This document shows, one piece after another, positions 38,888 to 50,611 of a DNA stretch of 64,000 nt (positions are counted from its first letter, which is position 1; every line of letters starts with the position of its first letter). The DNA is from Callipepla californica brunnescens. Its lineage: Eukaryota; Chordata; Aves; Galliformes; Odontophoridae. Below the pieces are notes generated by a model. That model searched no databases. It worked only from the letters and a program-made list of their open reading frames with translations, and was not told the DNA's origin. The DNA lies in NCBI GenBank assembly GCA_023055505.1, contig JALIRH010000050.1, forward strand, positions 2,294,001-2,358,000. The letters are read 5' to 3'. A program made the translations under genes and the position numbers.

Positions 38888-38985
38888 TCTTCTACTGATA
38901 TATTTGACCTTGGGCAAATCACTTAACCTATGTGTTTCTTTATTGTTTCTCTTCTTAGAGTGGAAAGAATGGAATTACCATTCTC
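38888..38985 (+). mobile_element. MIR-like SINE relic, plus strand
   Basis: GACCTTGGGCAAATCACTT followed by AACCTATGTG (from 38906) matches the MIR core GACCTTGGGCAAGTCACTTAACCTCTCTG with few changes. The preceding TCTACTGATATATTT fits MIR CTTACTAGCTGTGT at the right position. The part matching the usual CTCAGTTTCCTC is eroded. A match of this length in order is unlikely by chance. MIR copies in birds are old, so this is an ancient fixed insertion. Confidence 0.65.
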
Positions 38986-39781
38986 TTTAAAACCGCTGAG
39001 CTTTATAGATTATGTACATGCAAGGTATTTTTTGTTTGATTTTCACACTGAATCAAATTAAAGCTTTCAATAGAATAGCAGATAAAATAGAATAACTTTT
39101 AACTTCTAAGTTAGGAAATTGTTATTAGTATGTAAGAGTTGGAAACTATATGGAACAGCCCTAAATTTAAAAGCAGCCCTTTGTTTACATCAGGAAAAAT
39201 AAGAAAAAAGCAAACTTTTTTCATACATTCAATACTGAATTTCCCTACTTGCTTTTGTGAATGTTCTTTTAATGATCAGTGCATGTGTAAAAACTTTGTT
39301 CTTCTCCTTAGCTAAGTCTATCATGGCTTTATGTTGCATAAATGTATATACAGAAATTGAAGATTAATTTATATATTATATGTTAATTACTCAGAAATAC
39401 AGAAAATGAGTTCCAGGATTGAATCATGGTAGATTACAAAAGTTCACTGTGCTCCTTGCAAGTGCTGCTGCTTACTAAACAGTTACCACTTAGGAAATGT
39501 TAATAACATTGTTGTCCTTTCCTGTTACTATTGTAGTGTCCTTTCCTCTTTCTCAGACAAAATTCAGTTATCCAGTAGCTCTGATTCCATGATTCTGGCT
39601 TCCTGCTCCTGAGTGGGTGAGACTGCAGCACTGAACTTTCAATTTTCACCTTTCTTTAGCTATATCCAGGGATCTGAAAAAATCTTCTGCCAGTTTTTTC
39701 TTATAGGCTAGGGTAAACAGTCTTGTGCATCTCAGTATTGTTGCATAGTGCGCCAATAGAAACATTTCAGGTCTTTTTATT

Positions 39782-39782
<1 letters not shown>

Positions 39783-39810
<28 letters not shown>
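39783..39810 (+). repeat. Poly-T run of 28
   Basis: The longest homopolymer in the window, uninterrupted. Its length should be treated as approximate because of polymerase slippage. Confidence 0.9.
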
Positions 39811-39815
<5 letters not shown>

Positions 39816-39944
39816 TAAATTACTAGTGCTAACTTATGGCCGTGCTTTCACAGATACTGAACTCTAGCAGCTTTGGCAAAAAATAAAAGGAGGTATTGAT
39901 TAAAAATATTTGCAGAAATAAGGCCAATAGTTATTAATACGGCT

Positions 39945-39965
39945 CTGATTGACATTGTCAATCAG
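39945..39965 (+). other. Perfect inverted repeat, 10-bp arms
   Basis: CTGATTGACA and TGTCAATCAG flank a single central T, followed directly by a partial third copy (ATTGACAATG). The near-zero loop fits a dyad or cruciform rather than a terminator. No function is assigned. Confidence 0.7.
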
Positions 39966-42486
39966 ATTGACAATGTTTTTTTGTTTTTTTTTTTTGGTTT
40001 TTTTTTGGTTTTTTTTTGTGATGCTTTTTGATGATGTATGATCGCTATTTTGCCCTTTGCTGCGAAGGATGAATTCTTTCTTTCTTACTTTCTCCAGAGC
40101 TGGCAGAAAACTGCTGAAAAGTCTCAATGACAAGATTAATGGCACTTCAGTTTCTTGTGGGAAAAATATCAGTCTTTAGGAACAATGTCATTCATTCCAT
40201 TTAATGCAAAATTGGATACGTAGTGAATATGATTTGGCCTCACCAATCAAAGAGCAGCTTGGACTTACTTCTGCTATCATGGTTTGAACTAATCTAGATA
40301 GATTGAATGCTATTTCTCTTCCTTTTTTACTTCCCTTTCACCTTCTCTTCTCTTTTCTTTCTTTTCTTTAACAAGAATATAAATATGGCCCTTTTCACAG
40401 ACAGGCTGGTAATTATTATTTTTCTTACATTTGTGCCAGTTTGAAGGCCTAGGCTGCTTCTTCCGTCTTGCCATCTCTTCTCCCTTCTTCCCCTTTTTTT
40501 ACGTTCCATTTTCCATATTGGTTTACTTCCAGACATTGTCATTTTGGATCTGAAGCCATCAACATTTTTTTATTTTTTTAGACTTTTTTTTAGTCCAGCT
40601 TCTTTATAACTTCTCAAGGTCTTCATTCTTACTCTCAGTTTTTCTTCAATATTTCAGTTAGATCAGCCTCTCATTCTCTCCCTTTAAAAAGTGGGAAGGA
40701 TGGAGAAGTGACTGAATCTTCTCATGAAGATTTTTTGTTACTCAAGTATATCAAATCAGCTATAAATCCAGACAAAAAGTATCTTTAAACTGTGATTTGC
40801 TTAGATCTATTGAATTCAATGGAATTTCAAGGTGCTGGGAGATACTACATTTTCTGTTTGACATCCCAGCAAGGATCAGATTGCAAGCAAGCTTCATATT
40901 GTGCGTGCAGTGCTCAAATACTTAAGGCTCCTGTCCCATCCCTTTCACTTTAAGCTTTCCTTTTCAAGATTAGTGTTTGGGCCTATCTCAGTAGAGGAAT
41001 TTGAAAATAAGTGCCTAAGGACACATGGTCTAACAGATATGTAATACACCACATTTTAGCCCAGAGAAACTTTTAATAGTGTGGTTTAAGCTCTCAGAAA
41101 AATAGAACGTACAATGAAAACCTTTAACCATCTTTTACCATGGTTTCTTGAAGGCGTTGATATAATGCTAATGTGACAGCTATGATTTTAGTGAGAGACA
41201 CTTTTATTTCCTTGATAAGACAAGTGTTACATATACTGAAAACCAGACGGATTTTTCTGGCCAGTGTCTCTTCATATTTGTGCCACTAGGGATTTGCTGA
41301 CTACTCAAATTATCTTTCACAGGTTAGCACATGTCTATCTTACACAGAAATATTTATCTTCCTTCCTGACATTTCTCTATATGATCTTATTTTTAAAAAA
41401 TGAAACCAGTCTTTGTTGTTGTTATTAAGTGGCTACCTAATGTTCACTCATAGCACATCTGGTGCCCTTGAAAACAAGAAGTGTGGATTTGCTTCTTGAT
41501 CTGTGTGTCGGAATGGCAATTGATTTGGACCAAAACAGAAATTAGTTAAAGTAGTTTCTAGCTTGAGGAGCAAATTTTTCGGTTATCTGATTTTCCTATA
41601 AATTTTCAATTGCTTTCTCCAGTAAAATGAAGTCCTGGAACTTATTTGTTGTATGCTGGTACCTCAATCAGTCATATTAATGTGGTTCTTCTAAAATTGT
41701 TCTGGTGTTTGGATGCCCAACAGAATTCAGTCATAGACCTGTAGAAATATTTGGAGCATTGTAGTTAAATATACCAAGGTATTTATAGAGCAGTTAATTA
41801 TTATAAATTACTATTAATTTATTAAGGAAAGACTCTTTAAGAGGGAGTGCATACAGTTAGTAGTAATAATCTTCTATTGCCTTCTGTTGCACTCTAAGCC
41901 AGACTTACTCCGAGAAGAAAAAGTATTAAATTTCATGACAGTCAGTGAAATATTTCTGATAAGCGGGAAAGAAGTAGCTAGATTGATCAGATAAGAGAAC
42001 GTCTGTTAAACCTTACTAATCATCATGTTTCATTCACAGACTGAAATGCGAAAGCGTAAAAGAAATAACACAAAATAAAAACTTTCTTGTTCCTGTAGAA
42101 AAATACATTTTCTTTAAAACTTGTGCAAAATGTGTTGATATATTTTGATATAGAAGAGAAATTCAGTCTGAAGATTATGTCTGACAGTTAAATACACACA
42201 TGATGGACACACATGATGATCTAAGTTGCTTTATCAGCAGGTAGGAATTTTCCTTGTTCTTAATGAGTAAGGCTATTAGTGATAAAATAATATGTAGGAT
42301 GTTCTCTTAACAGAAAACATGCTAATTATTCTCCAAAATTGTTTTCCCTTGTGCTCTTCATTATAAATTACAATACAAGAAGCTGCTGTAGTATGAACCA
42401 CACTCAAAGGTGGGCCAGTGCTAGAACAGTTATTTGGCCCATCTAATTCCATACATAGATTCCTGTGGTTATGTACAGTTATCTAC

Positions 42487-42508
42487 AAAAAGAAAGAAAG
42501 AAAGAAAC
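42487..42508 (+). repeat. (GAAA)n simple repeat
   Basis: Four to five AGAAA units passing into AACAAAGAAAACC, a purine-rich low-complexity tract. Confidence 0.8.
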
Positions 42509-43162
42509 AAAGAAAACCAACCAAGCAAACAAACAAAAAAACCGAAACACTCCCTGCCTATCACTTACTTGAAATTATAATGCTCAGCAAGTTTTATTTG
42601 ACCTTAGTTTTGATTTCCACATCTTTATCTCCCGTCCTTTCTTTGTCTTCCTCCTTAGCAGTAAAGGTCATCCACAACGATTTGTTCTAGAGGCCAGGAG
42701 CAAATGAATTTTGTAAAGCATTGTCAGCACCTGTGCAAATGTGTGTTCGTACAAAACTTTGCAGAGATACTACTAGTTCATCATTTTTGATCTGGATATC
42801 CTAACCTAAAGCTCTGCAAAACATAATGCCTCGTTAGTGTATCTTTACACGCATGTACTCTGCCTGACTACAACAAGCAACTCTGATTTTGAAATTTAAT
42901 CATTTTCTTCCAGCAGTGATTCTGGGCCAGAAGAAGAGCCATATGCCTGTAGGAAATTAAAGGACTGTTTCTCATTGAGTAGCCATGCTGGTGCAATTGT
43001 TAGCTCTACTGTATCACAACACCAGTGAATTAACTACAATTGCAGAAATGCGGCAAACACTACTCATGCTATTACATGCTGCTGTTGTAAATACCATGCT
43101 GCTTAGAGAAAAATGATAAGTGAATACAAGCAGCAATTTAGAAAGCAACAACTATGGAAAAG

Positions 43163-43180
43163 AAAAAAAAAAAAAAAAAA
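43163..43180 (+). repeat. Poly-A run of 18
   Basis: Uninterrupted A run; it generates a phenylalanine-rich antisense frame with no other coding evidence. Confidence 0.9.
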
Positions 43181-46100
43181 CCAAACAGTAAAATCATAGT
43201 TCCATGAAAGTAAGCAGTATAAATCCCACTGATTTCATCCCAGAGTCGGCTAGCTGATGTTGGACAGCAGTGATGTACTGTCTCAGAATACAGTTTTAAA
43301 GCAGTTGTTGCTGCTGTCATTTTTAGAACAAGTGAAGATGTAATGCCTTTCTGTTTTTAATACATTTTAGCATTGTTGTTGCCTAAAAATCATGAAAAGT
43401 AGTTAGTGTATTTTCTCCACTTGAATATATTTGCAAATAAAAGCAATAACAGTCAATAGGAGGCCTTTTTTTTTTTTGTTTCCAGTTTTCCTAAAATCAT
43501 AGGTAACACTACAAAATGATACAAATAACATTTCATCCTAGTATTTAACCTTGCAATTATTAAGAACTGTAAAACTGGGGTAAGACTAGGGTTATTTTTA
43601 ATGCCAGTAATACATAGGCAAAATTATGAATTTTCAGATAAAATGAATTAGATAGAACTTTTCCTTGACAGAAGAGCATCTCTACCTATTGTCAGCTGTT
43701 TCAGAAATAAGGCTGACCAAAAAATTGCCATCAGTTAAAAGTACAGGATCTTAAATAATAGCCCCTTTGTCCTTCAGTGCTTTGCCCAGCCCTAAATTCT
43801 CATTGTCCAGTCCACCCTCATGTGATTTCTGCCTTTGCCCAAGCCTACCAACCATCTTCTTTACATCTGCCTCACCTATATTGAATTGCCCATCCTTTTC
43901 CTTGCTTTTTTACTGGTATGATCAAATACAAAACATTCCATTTAGTTTCCATTTTCAATGAAACATTGGCTACATCAAGCCAATTTCAACAAATGTATGG
44001 TTACAAAATGTGTTTAATAATTTCTTATTATTTACCATTGTGTATTCTGATTTAAATCTACCCAAAAACAACCTTTGTGTTTTCAGTTCACATAATTTTT
44101 TAAAACGTATCGTCAGCAATATCAGAAATGTATTGTGTTGGTGTAGAAAGGCTCAGTATGTAATAAACATCATGACTCTTTCACGAGAACCGCAGGAAAA
44201 GAAGAGGGCTGACTGCTGCCGTACTTTATAATTTCCAAGCAGGATATAAACTCCAGTCCTGCGGAGTTGTTAAATCTCACTTATCTTGGTTATTATAGGG
44301 TATTAGAATAGTAGATGGCTCTGCATTCAGATATACCCTGCAGGAAAATTCTCCACCAAATTTCTACTAAAACTAAATACTTGGAAATTATAGGTAAAAA
44401 ATTCTTATTATGCTATATCTTTTTTTTTTTTTTTTAACATGCTTATGTAATATACTACTTATTTTGCTAAGAACTTTCTTTCAGTTACAGACACTACTGA
44501 TATTTCATGTTCACTGTCATAGGTGATCTTACCTGTTTTTCACTACCCCTGTGAAAGCTAACAAACAGAGAAAAGTCAATAGAGAACACAGAAGAAATCT
44601 GAATCTGTATCTGATCCTTGCCCCTTTTTCTCTCAGAGTGAATGTAGTATCGCATACTAAAGTTTAGTCCAGATCTTTGCCCTGTAGCCTGGTGTATCTC
44701 AGGATCTTCTAAATGGGAGAAAACAGGGAAGAATACTTAATGTAAAAGAAAATTTTCTAGAATGAAAGAGCAGCACTGTAATTAAAAAAGAAAACAGAAC
44801 AAAACACAAAAGAGCAACAAAGGAAAAAGCCCCAACATCGTGTATAACTGCAGAACTGCGATAATCAAAACATGCAGTTATCTCAAAGTTTGGTGCGTCC
44901 GTCAGGGCTGCTTCAATACATCTGGGCTTTTGTGTTTAAAATATTGTGTACAGAAATGTTCGAGCCTGCAGAGTTTCCTTGTTTCTCAGAAGAAAGACTC
45001 TGCAGGAGAGACTTTCTGTCCTGTGGAGCTTATAGACTCTGCAGGATCTTTTGCTCAGTGACCCTAGTTTATCCACAATTCATTTATGTGACTGAATCTT
45101 ATGTCTCCCAGATAAACGAGTTTCAGATCATTAAGGTTGTACTGTCCTTGTTAGTAAGAATGTATTACTGACCAGAGGAATGCCATAATGTCCTTTTCTT
45201 CCAAAACATGGGGAAAGGAGAATCATAGAATTTTTATCAGTTTTGTTTACAACTTGCTTATGAGCCATTTTTTATCCTGTCTCAAGAACAGAAATAAATT
45301 ATGGATGAGGTTTCCCATCTCTGGACATGATTATTTTTTAATTATTATTCTCTTTGATCTTCAAGAATTTGCAGGCTTTTATGCAACATGGGGTAAAATT
45401 TGATGTCAGATAAGCCTTTTTATGAAAATAATACAAAATACCAGCCATACCTGCATTGCTGTGCAATCATAATTATGTAGGGGGAAAAAAACAACACATA
45501 AAAGAGATATCTTCAGTCTAATGCAGTCTCTTACTGAACTGAAAGTATTTCAGACTGAAAAACATCTAACAAAATCAATGGAAAGCTTTGTGGGGTAGGA
45601 AAAAAACACACCTTTTTCTTTCAAATTCTTTGTCACTTTTTAACATTTTGGGCATATAGTAGAAAGACAGTCATGTTATTTGAATCTGTTAATATGAAAA
45701 AAATCATGAGCTCTCATTTCAGTTACAAATTGATTAGCAAATTCTAAAAGAAAAATCAATTTATTGAGAAATCCATCATGTGAAAGATACATTAAGGAGT
45801 CATACATCTTTAAGAAACATTCCAATCAATAACATAATCTTACAGAATATTAAACTCTGGTAATTTCTGAAAATGCTGTTTTTATTGAATGAGCTTTTTG
45901 ATGAGTGTTGGTCGTAGAGAACACTGTCTAGTTATTCTTTATAGCTCTGCAATATGAAGTATGTGTTCATTAATATGTAAAAGAATTTGATTAATATCAA
46001 GTAAATAACCTGTGCAGAGAACATAAATCAGTCTTTGATTGATTATGCAAAATCACACGTGAATTTGAATTCTACAGTTGTCATTGTAATGTTACTAGAA

Positions 46101-47269
46101 TTAAAACTAAGAGGAGGGATAGTGATTTAGCTTCTCATTCTGTTCTAAAAGTTGCTTAATTTTCAGCACAGTGAGCAGCAATAATAGAAATCTGCTTAAA
46201 TAATCTAATGGGTTTTTGAATTTAACCGTTCTTGTTAAAAAAGTGGAAGGCAAAGCACATCACAAAGGTGATCACATGATAGCTACACAGATACTCACTA
46301 AGAGTAGCTCTCCTTAATGTTTACCAATACAATTTTAGTTTGATTATACATATTTTATTTTCCCAAGTGTGGAAGATTGCATTCAGCTGGATTCCAAATG
46401 TTGTTATTTCAAGAAATGTTTGTATCCAGAATTATACACGAGAATTAAATTAGTGTGTATAAATAACTGTTTGCTTCTTTGAAAAATGCAGCACTCTGAA
46501 ATAACGAAAGAAAAGAGCTATACAAAATAAATCTGTAACGAGATTTAATCTTATGTTCTGGTCTATTCAGAGCTCAGGTTTCACTGTCAGTTTGGAGTGA
46601 ACAGCAAATTTTCAGAGCTACGATTTATTATCCTTGACTGAACAATCACTCAATTTTTCATCTGCAAACACTTCTTTCCTGACTTGTCCTACTTCATGTT
46701 AGTCAGTCTTCATTGTGAGCAGTACTAAATAATAGCAATTAGGGCATATGACCTGCTGCTGTAGTTTCTAACCTTCTCCTGCATTCACTATGAAAAATTC
46801 TCATTTCTTGCTTTTTCTCACCTTTTTTTCCTCCCTCATTTCTTGTAATGTAGTATTGCAAATACAATTTAACATCAATCAGCTTTTGTCATTGTATTCT
46901 TTAACTTCTTGTCTTTCAAGAACAAAAATCTGGTGTTGAATTTAGACATGCCAGGAACTGCTCCTCAGTGTTTTTGTGACATAAACAGCTCAGGAATGGA
47001 AATGGCAGAGTAAGATGTTATAATGGAAGAATAATAGAATCAGAAAGTGGATTGTCTCTTCAATTTGAGCTTTTCTTCTTTGTCCAAGATAAACTTTTAA
47101 ATGTGTTTCATAGAAGTGCTGTTGCCCAGCAGATGCTTTGCTCTTTCTGTCTCCAACTGGCATTTTCATCTTCAAAAAAGTCAGCTCCCAGTCAAGTGCC
47201 AGGCTTTGGTATGCATATGCTAGTTCATCAGATGTGAAATGCTTCACGATGGCATGTCAGTTTCCCATA

Positions 47270-47560
47270 CGGTTCTGCTGAAACGTGGGAAGTCTGAAAC
47301 TGTCCGGCCGCCTGTCAGCTCCAGGCAGTGCTGCTCAGCCACTGTGCTCTGGCACCTGGCTGCTCGCAGTGCCATGACAGGGGCTGTCCTGCAGCCTGAC
47401 ACCCAGGGCTTTCTGTTGTGTTTTGAAGTGCAAGACCTGTTCTGAGGTTTAGTAAGCCTCCAGCTAAAACCCTTAAATCCTGGGCTTAGTCTTGGTGTGC
47501 GTAGTTGTTGACTGACCTGGCCTCTGTCCAATTTCAGGTCTGTCCATGCTCTCACCCAGC
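47270..47560. other. GC-richer, CpG-containing island of unknown origin
   Basis: This interval of roughly 300 bp is clearly richer in G and C than its flanks (for example CCGGCCGCCTGTCAGCTCC and CAGTGCCATGACAGGGGCTG). It is open on the minus strand for 103 codons (47244-47555) and on the plus strand for 68. Neither frame shows a recognisable domain. Explanations include an old LTR or other insertion, a short exon or regulatory element, or a patch kept by biased gene conversion. I do not recognise a family. Confidence 0.4.
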
Positions 47561-48610
47561 TGTTTTTATACCTTTAGCACAAATAATCTCTGTGCATCAT
47601 AATACAGCAAGGCATATGCAAGCGGTAATCAGTGTGGTTCATGTTCGACAAATGAGAAGTCAGGTGTGATACTGAAGTTTTCAGGTTCCTGCAGAGAGGC
47701 CTGCATGCAACAGTTTTGTGGCTTCTAATGTTACACTATTTTAGATTGACCAATTAAATATGTGTACTTGATGTTATTGTGTAGAATGTGTTTTCCAAAC
47801 TAAGCAGTGTTGAATGTTGTGAACACAGAGACTCAGGTATTCTCTCTCACTTTGGATAGGTCATACATAGCATATGGATATCCAGCATATGGATATACAG
47901 ATCCACGCACTCCCACTACATTGTACTATTATCAGATAAGAAGCTGCAAGTTAAATTGAAATTGTTCTGAAGTGTTGCTACAGTCTGCAGGCTACATCAG
48001 GATGGGAGACAATGCTGTCTCAGAAATCTTTGCAGAGGTTGAAACTTTGATTAAAGAAGATTGCCAGAAACTCCTTGATTTGACATTATAGTTGGAGAGA
48101 AGAAATTTGGATATCGTAGTGGGATATGGGATAATGAGAAACCATATTAAGACCTTATTGCCTGTCATAGGGAACAATGATTCTTTCCCCTTTTACCTTT
48201 TTTTTTTTTTTTTTTTTTTTTTAACCCACAACCTATGGGAAACAGAGCAAAGGCTCTGCTTTGTTAAAATTCTCTCTTTAGAGGTATCCAAAACCCAGCA
48301 GTTTTCTTTCTCAGTCCTTTGCATCTGATGTGGTCTTTGCACCTCAGGCAGAAGCAGTATTTCTTTCCTGTTCCTATTTCTCCTTCATAAATTCTAATTC
48401 AATGTTTTAACTTTTTTTTCTTTTAAACATTTGGGGGTTCTTTTTAAGCTAAAACATATTTTAAGACTTTGAAAAAAAGTTAGTGCTTTTCCTGGTTAGT
48501 TCAGTTACTATCAGTTGCCTTGGAAGTAACCCTAAAAATTTTAATCTTGTTTAAATGTGTTTAATTGTACTGGGAATCGTTTATTCTTATACACCAGGTA
48601 AAACAATCTC
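47561..48610. other. AT-rich noncoding stretch, nothing recognised
   Basis: It contains a T run of 25 at 48198-48222 and a small tandem duplication of AGCATATGGATA (47869-47880 and 47884-47895, period 15). No gene is recognised. Confidence 0.65.
48198..48222 (+). repeat. Poly-T run of 25
   Basis: Uninterrupted T run preceded by CCTTTTACC. No SINE or retrogene is recognisable next to it. Confidence 0.9.
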
Positions 48611-48961
48611 AGAATCACAGAATTGTAGGGATTGGAAGGGACCTCTGGAGATCTAGTCCAACCCTCCTGCCAAAGCATGGTCCCTACAGTAGGTTACATG
48701 GGAAAGCATCCAGGTGCATCTTGAATATCTCCAGAGAAGGAGACTCTGCTATCTCTGTGGGCAGTTTGTTCCAGTGCTCTGTCACCCTCAAAGCAATAAA
48801 GTTCTTTGTCCTGTTTGTATGGAACTTCCTGAGATTCAGTTTGTGCCCAGGTGCCCCATGTCCTGACACTGGAAAGTGCCTGACTCCATCCACTTGCATT
48901 TTAGATATTTACAAGCACTGATAAGTTCCCCCCTCAGTCTCCCTTTCTCCAGGCTCTACTG
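48611..48961 (-). mobile_element. CR1 LINE 3' fragment, about 350 bp
   Basis: Read on the plus strand it starts with the reversed tail (AGAATCACAGAATTGTAGG). ATTGGAAGGGACCTCTGGAG, ATCTAGTCCAACCC, GGGCAGTTTGTTCCAGTGCT, and finally CCTCAGTCTCCCTTTCTCC and AGGCT follow. The interior still encodes a stretch of the CR1 ORF2 C-terminus on the minus strand (next entry). It is 5'-truncated near 48961. It belongs to a different CR1 subgroup from the copies at 34.2 and 55.7 kb, judging by its 3' UTR. Confidence 0.93.
48684..48899 (-). pseudogene. CR1 ORF2 C-terminal remnant
   Basis: A 71-codon minus-strand frame includes EHWNKLPTEIAESPSLEIF and then KMHLDAF. It matches the well-known CR1 ORF2 C-terminus (pattern: WNrLP-E-v-e-sPSLe-FK-rLD). 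ORF2 encodes the endonuclease/reverse transcriptase used for retrotransposition; only its extreme C-terminus is left, without endonuclease or RT motifs. The start methionine is not a real start. The nearby VSGHGAPGHKLNLRK segment fits the region just upstream in the family. It is not expected to be expressed as a functional protein. Confidence 0.8.
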
Positions 48962-50578
48962 TACTATATAACTATTTAGATTTCCTCCGTGAATATTGCT
49001 AGTACATTCCTCCTTCCCAGAGTAAATTAAAATTTCCTTTACAGTCTAATCTAAATGTCTCTGGCCATCTATTTTGATTTCACAAGAGGTTCTAAATTAG
49101 AGTATGGAAATCTAAAACAGAATCGCATGAAGAAATCATTTCATTTTTTAGCTTGTAAATTCTAAATAGTTTGTAGTCGCCTGAGCATATATTTTGTGTA
49201 GTGAAATGAAGATTGAAGTTGTAGCAGTGGAAGAAAAAAAACACAGAAATGACTATAATTAACCATATTCCTTGATTTGACTTGTTTTCTTTTCTTTTTA
49301 TTTTTTTCCTCAACTGAAGAGAATTAACATTGAAATGGAAGTGAAACAACATTGTTTAAATGAAATATTATATAAGAACTAAGCTGGGAAATACTGTAGT
49401 GTTTCTTTCCAGTTGTGTTTATCACAACTGGTCTGCACTAGACCAGCTATTCCCAGGCCTCCTTTTATTTGTGCAGACAATGTCAGGTTTATATTCTCTT
49501 AAGATATAACCAGTAGGAAGGGTTTTTATTTCACATGTAGGTAAATATATACAAGTACATATATCCTGAACAAGGATGCAGAAAAGGTGATTCGGAACAT
49601 ACTTAATAGTATTCTTAATGGGAGATTTATCTTTTAGATGTAATTTACTGGAAGAACGCTTATGCATTAAAATGGACTTATAATTACTTAATGCTTAGGT
49701 AGTAAGTTATTACAGCTTAGGTTTTAATTTTAAGAGTTGTGTATTTAAATGCATATATATCATATATTCCACTTTTTTTCTGAATATATTGTGTTAACAT
49801 ATAATTGAAATGAGATTATAATTTTGTAGTCAGAGCAATGGTTTATATTTTATTACCCGTATGTCTAAAATGCCTTTTTAAAGTAATAACAAATTAAGGG
49901 CTCTTTTTCAAGAAATAAGCTCATGTGCATTCATCTCTTCCTCTGTGAGACACATTCCAATTTCAAAGCAGTGTTATGGGCAATCCTAAAACCGCATATC
50001 CAAATTAATTAGTGGGTTATGATCTTGTATAGCATGGACTTGAACTTCAAGGAGATTTTTGTCCCATTTGTATTATTTGTCTTTTTTTTTCACCCCAAAA
50101 AAATCACTTTTTATGATAAGATTCAATCGAATCGGTATCAGAAAGATCATGAAATCTATATTTCTGGAGGTTTTGAACATGACTTATATTGAGAACATAT
50201 GTCTTAGATCTATCACATGAGGGCTGGTAGTATTATGTTATGAGTGTTCCACCATCTGCTCTAACGCCCAATGCTATTGAGCTGTGCTTCTCAGACAGTC
50301 CCACACCACCACCAAGAAAAAGAAGCATGGTGTAGTTCACCTGCAGTTTCTTCTCTAAAACAGTAGAACGAGACTTCAGTTAAGAGATAGAAGAAGTGAG
50401 GAATTCAAACAAAAATGGTGACAAAGGATAATAAAAATAAGCTGAATCAAGTCAGGTTTTCTGTCTCCTGCATGGACATTTGTAATCAATTTGGGGGTTA
50501 GATATTCTTTTGCAGCTTTCTTTTACTTCTCAATTTTAAAGCAGCACTGATAATCCAAACAGCAAACAAAGAAAAAGA

Positions 50579-50583
<5 letters not shown>

Positions 50584-50610
<27 letters not shown>

Positions 50611-50611
50611 A
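50584..50611 (+). repeat. (AAAC)n with poly-A
   Basis: Four AAAC units run into about a dozen A; low-complexity only. Confidence 0.85.

Larger units (their letters stand above)
38986..47269. other. AT-rich noncoding stretch, no gene recognised
   Basis: Frames up to about 99 codons without recognisable content. Simple sequence includes a T run of 28 at 39783-39810, a perfect inverted repeat at 39945-39965, a T/G-rich tract at 39975-40018, a GAAA tract at 42487-42508 and an A run at 43163-43180. Confidence 0.7.

Noticed and set aside
45222..45240. AATCATAGAATTT, like a CR1 tail
   Set aside because: No CR1 body follows on either side; it is a short AT-rich chance match.
48565..48921. 118-codon plus-strand open frame
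   Set aside because: It is antisense to a CR1 copy; the real remnant is the ORF2 C-terminus on the minus strand.
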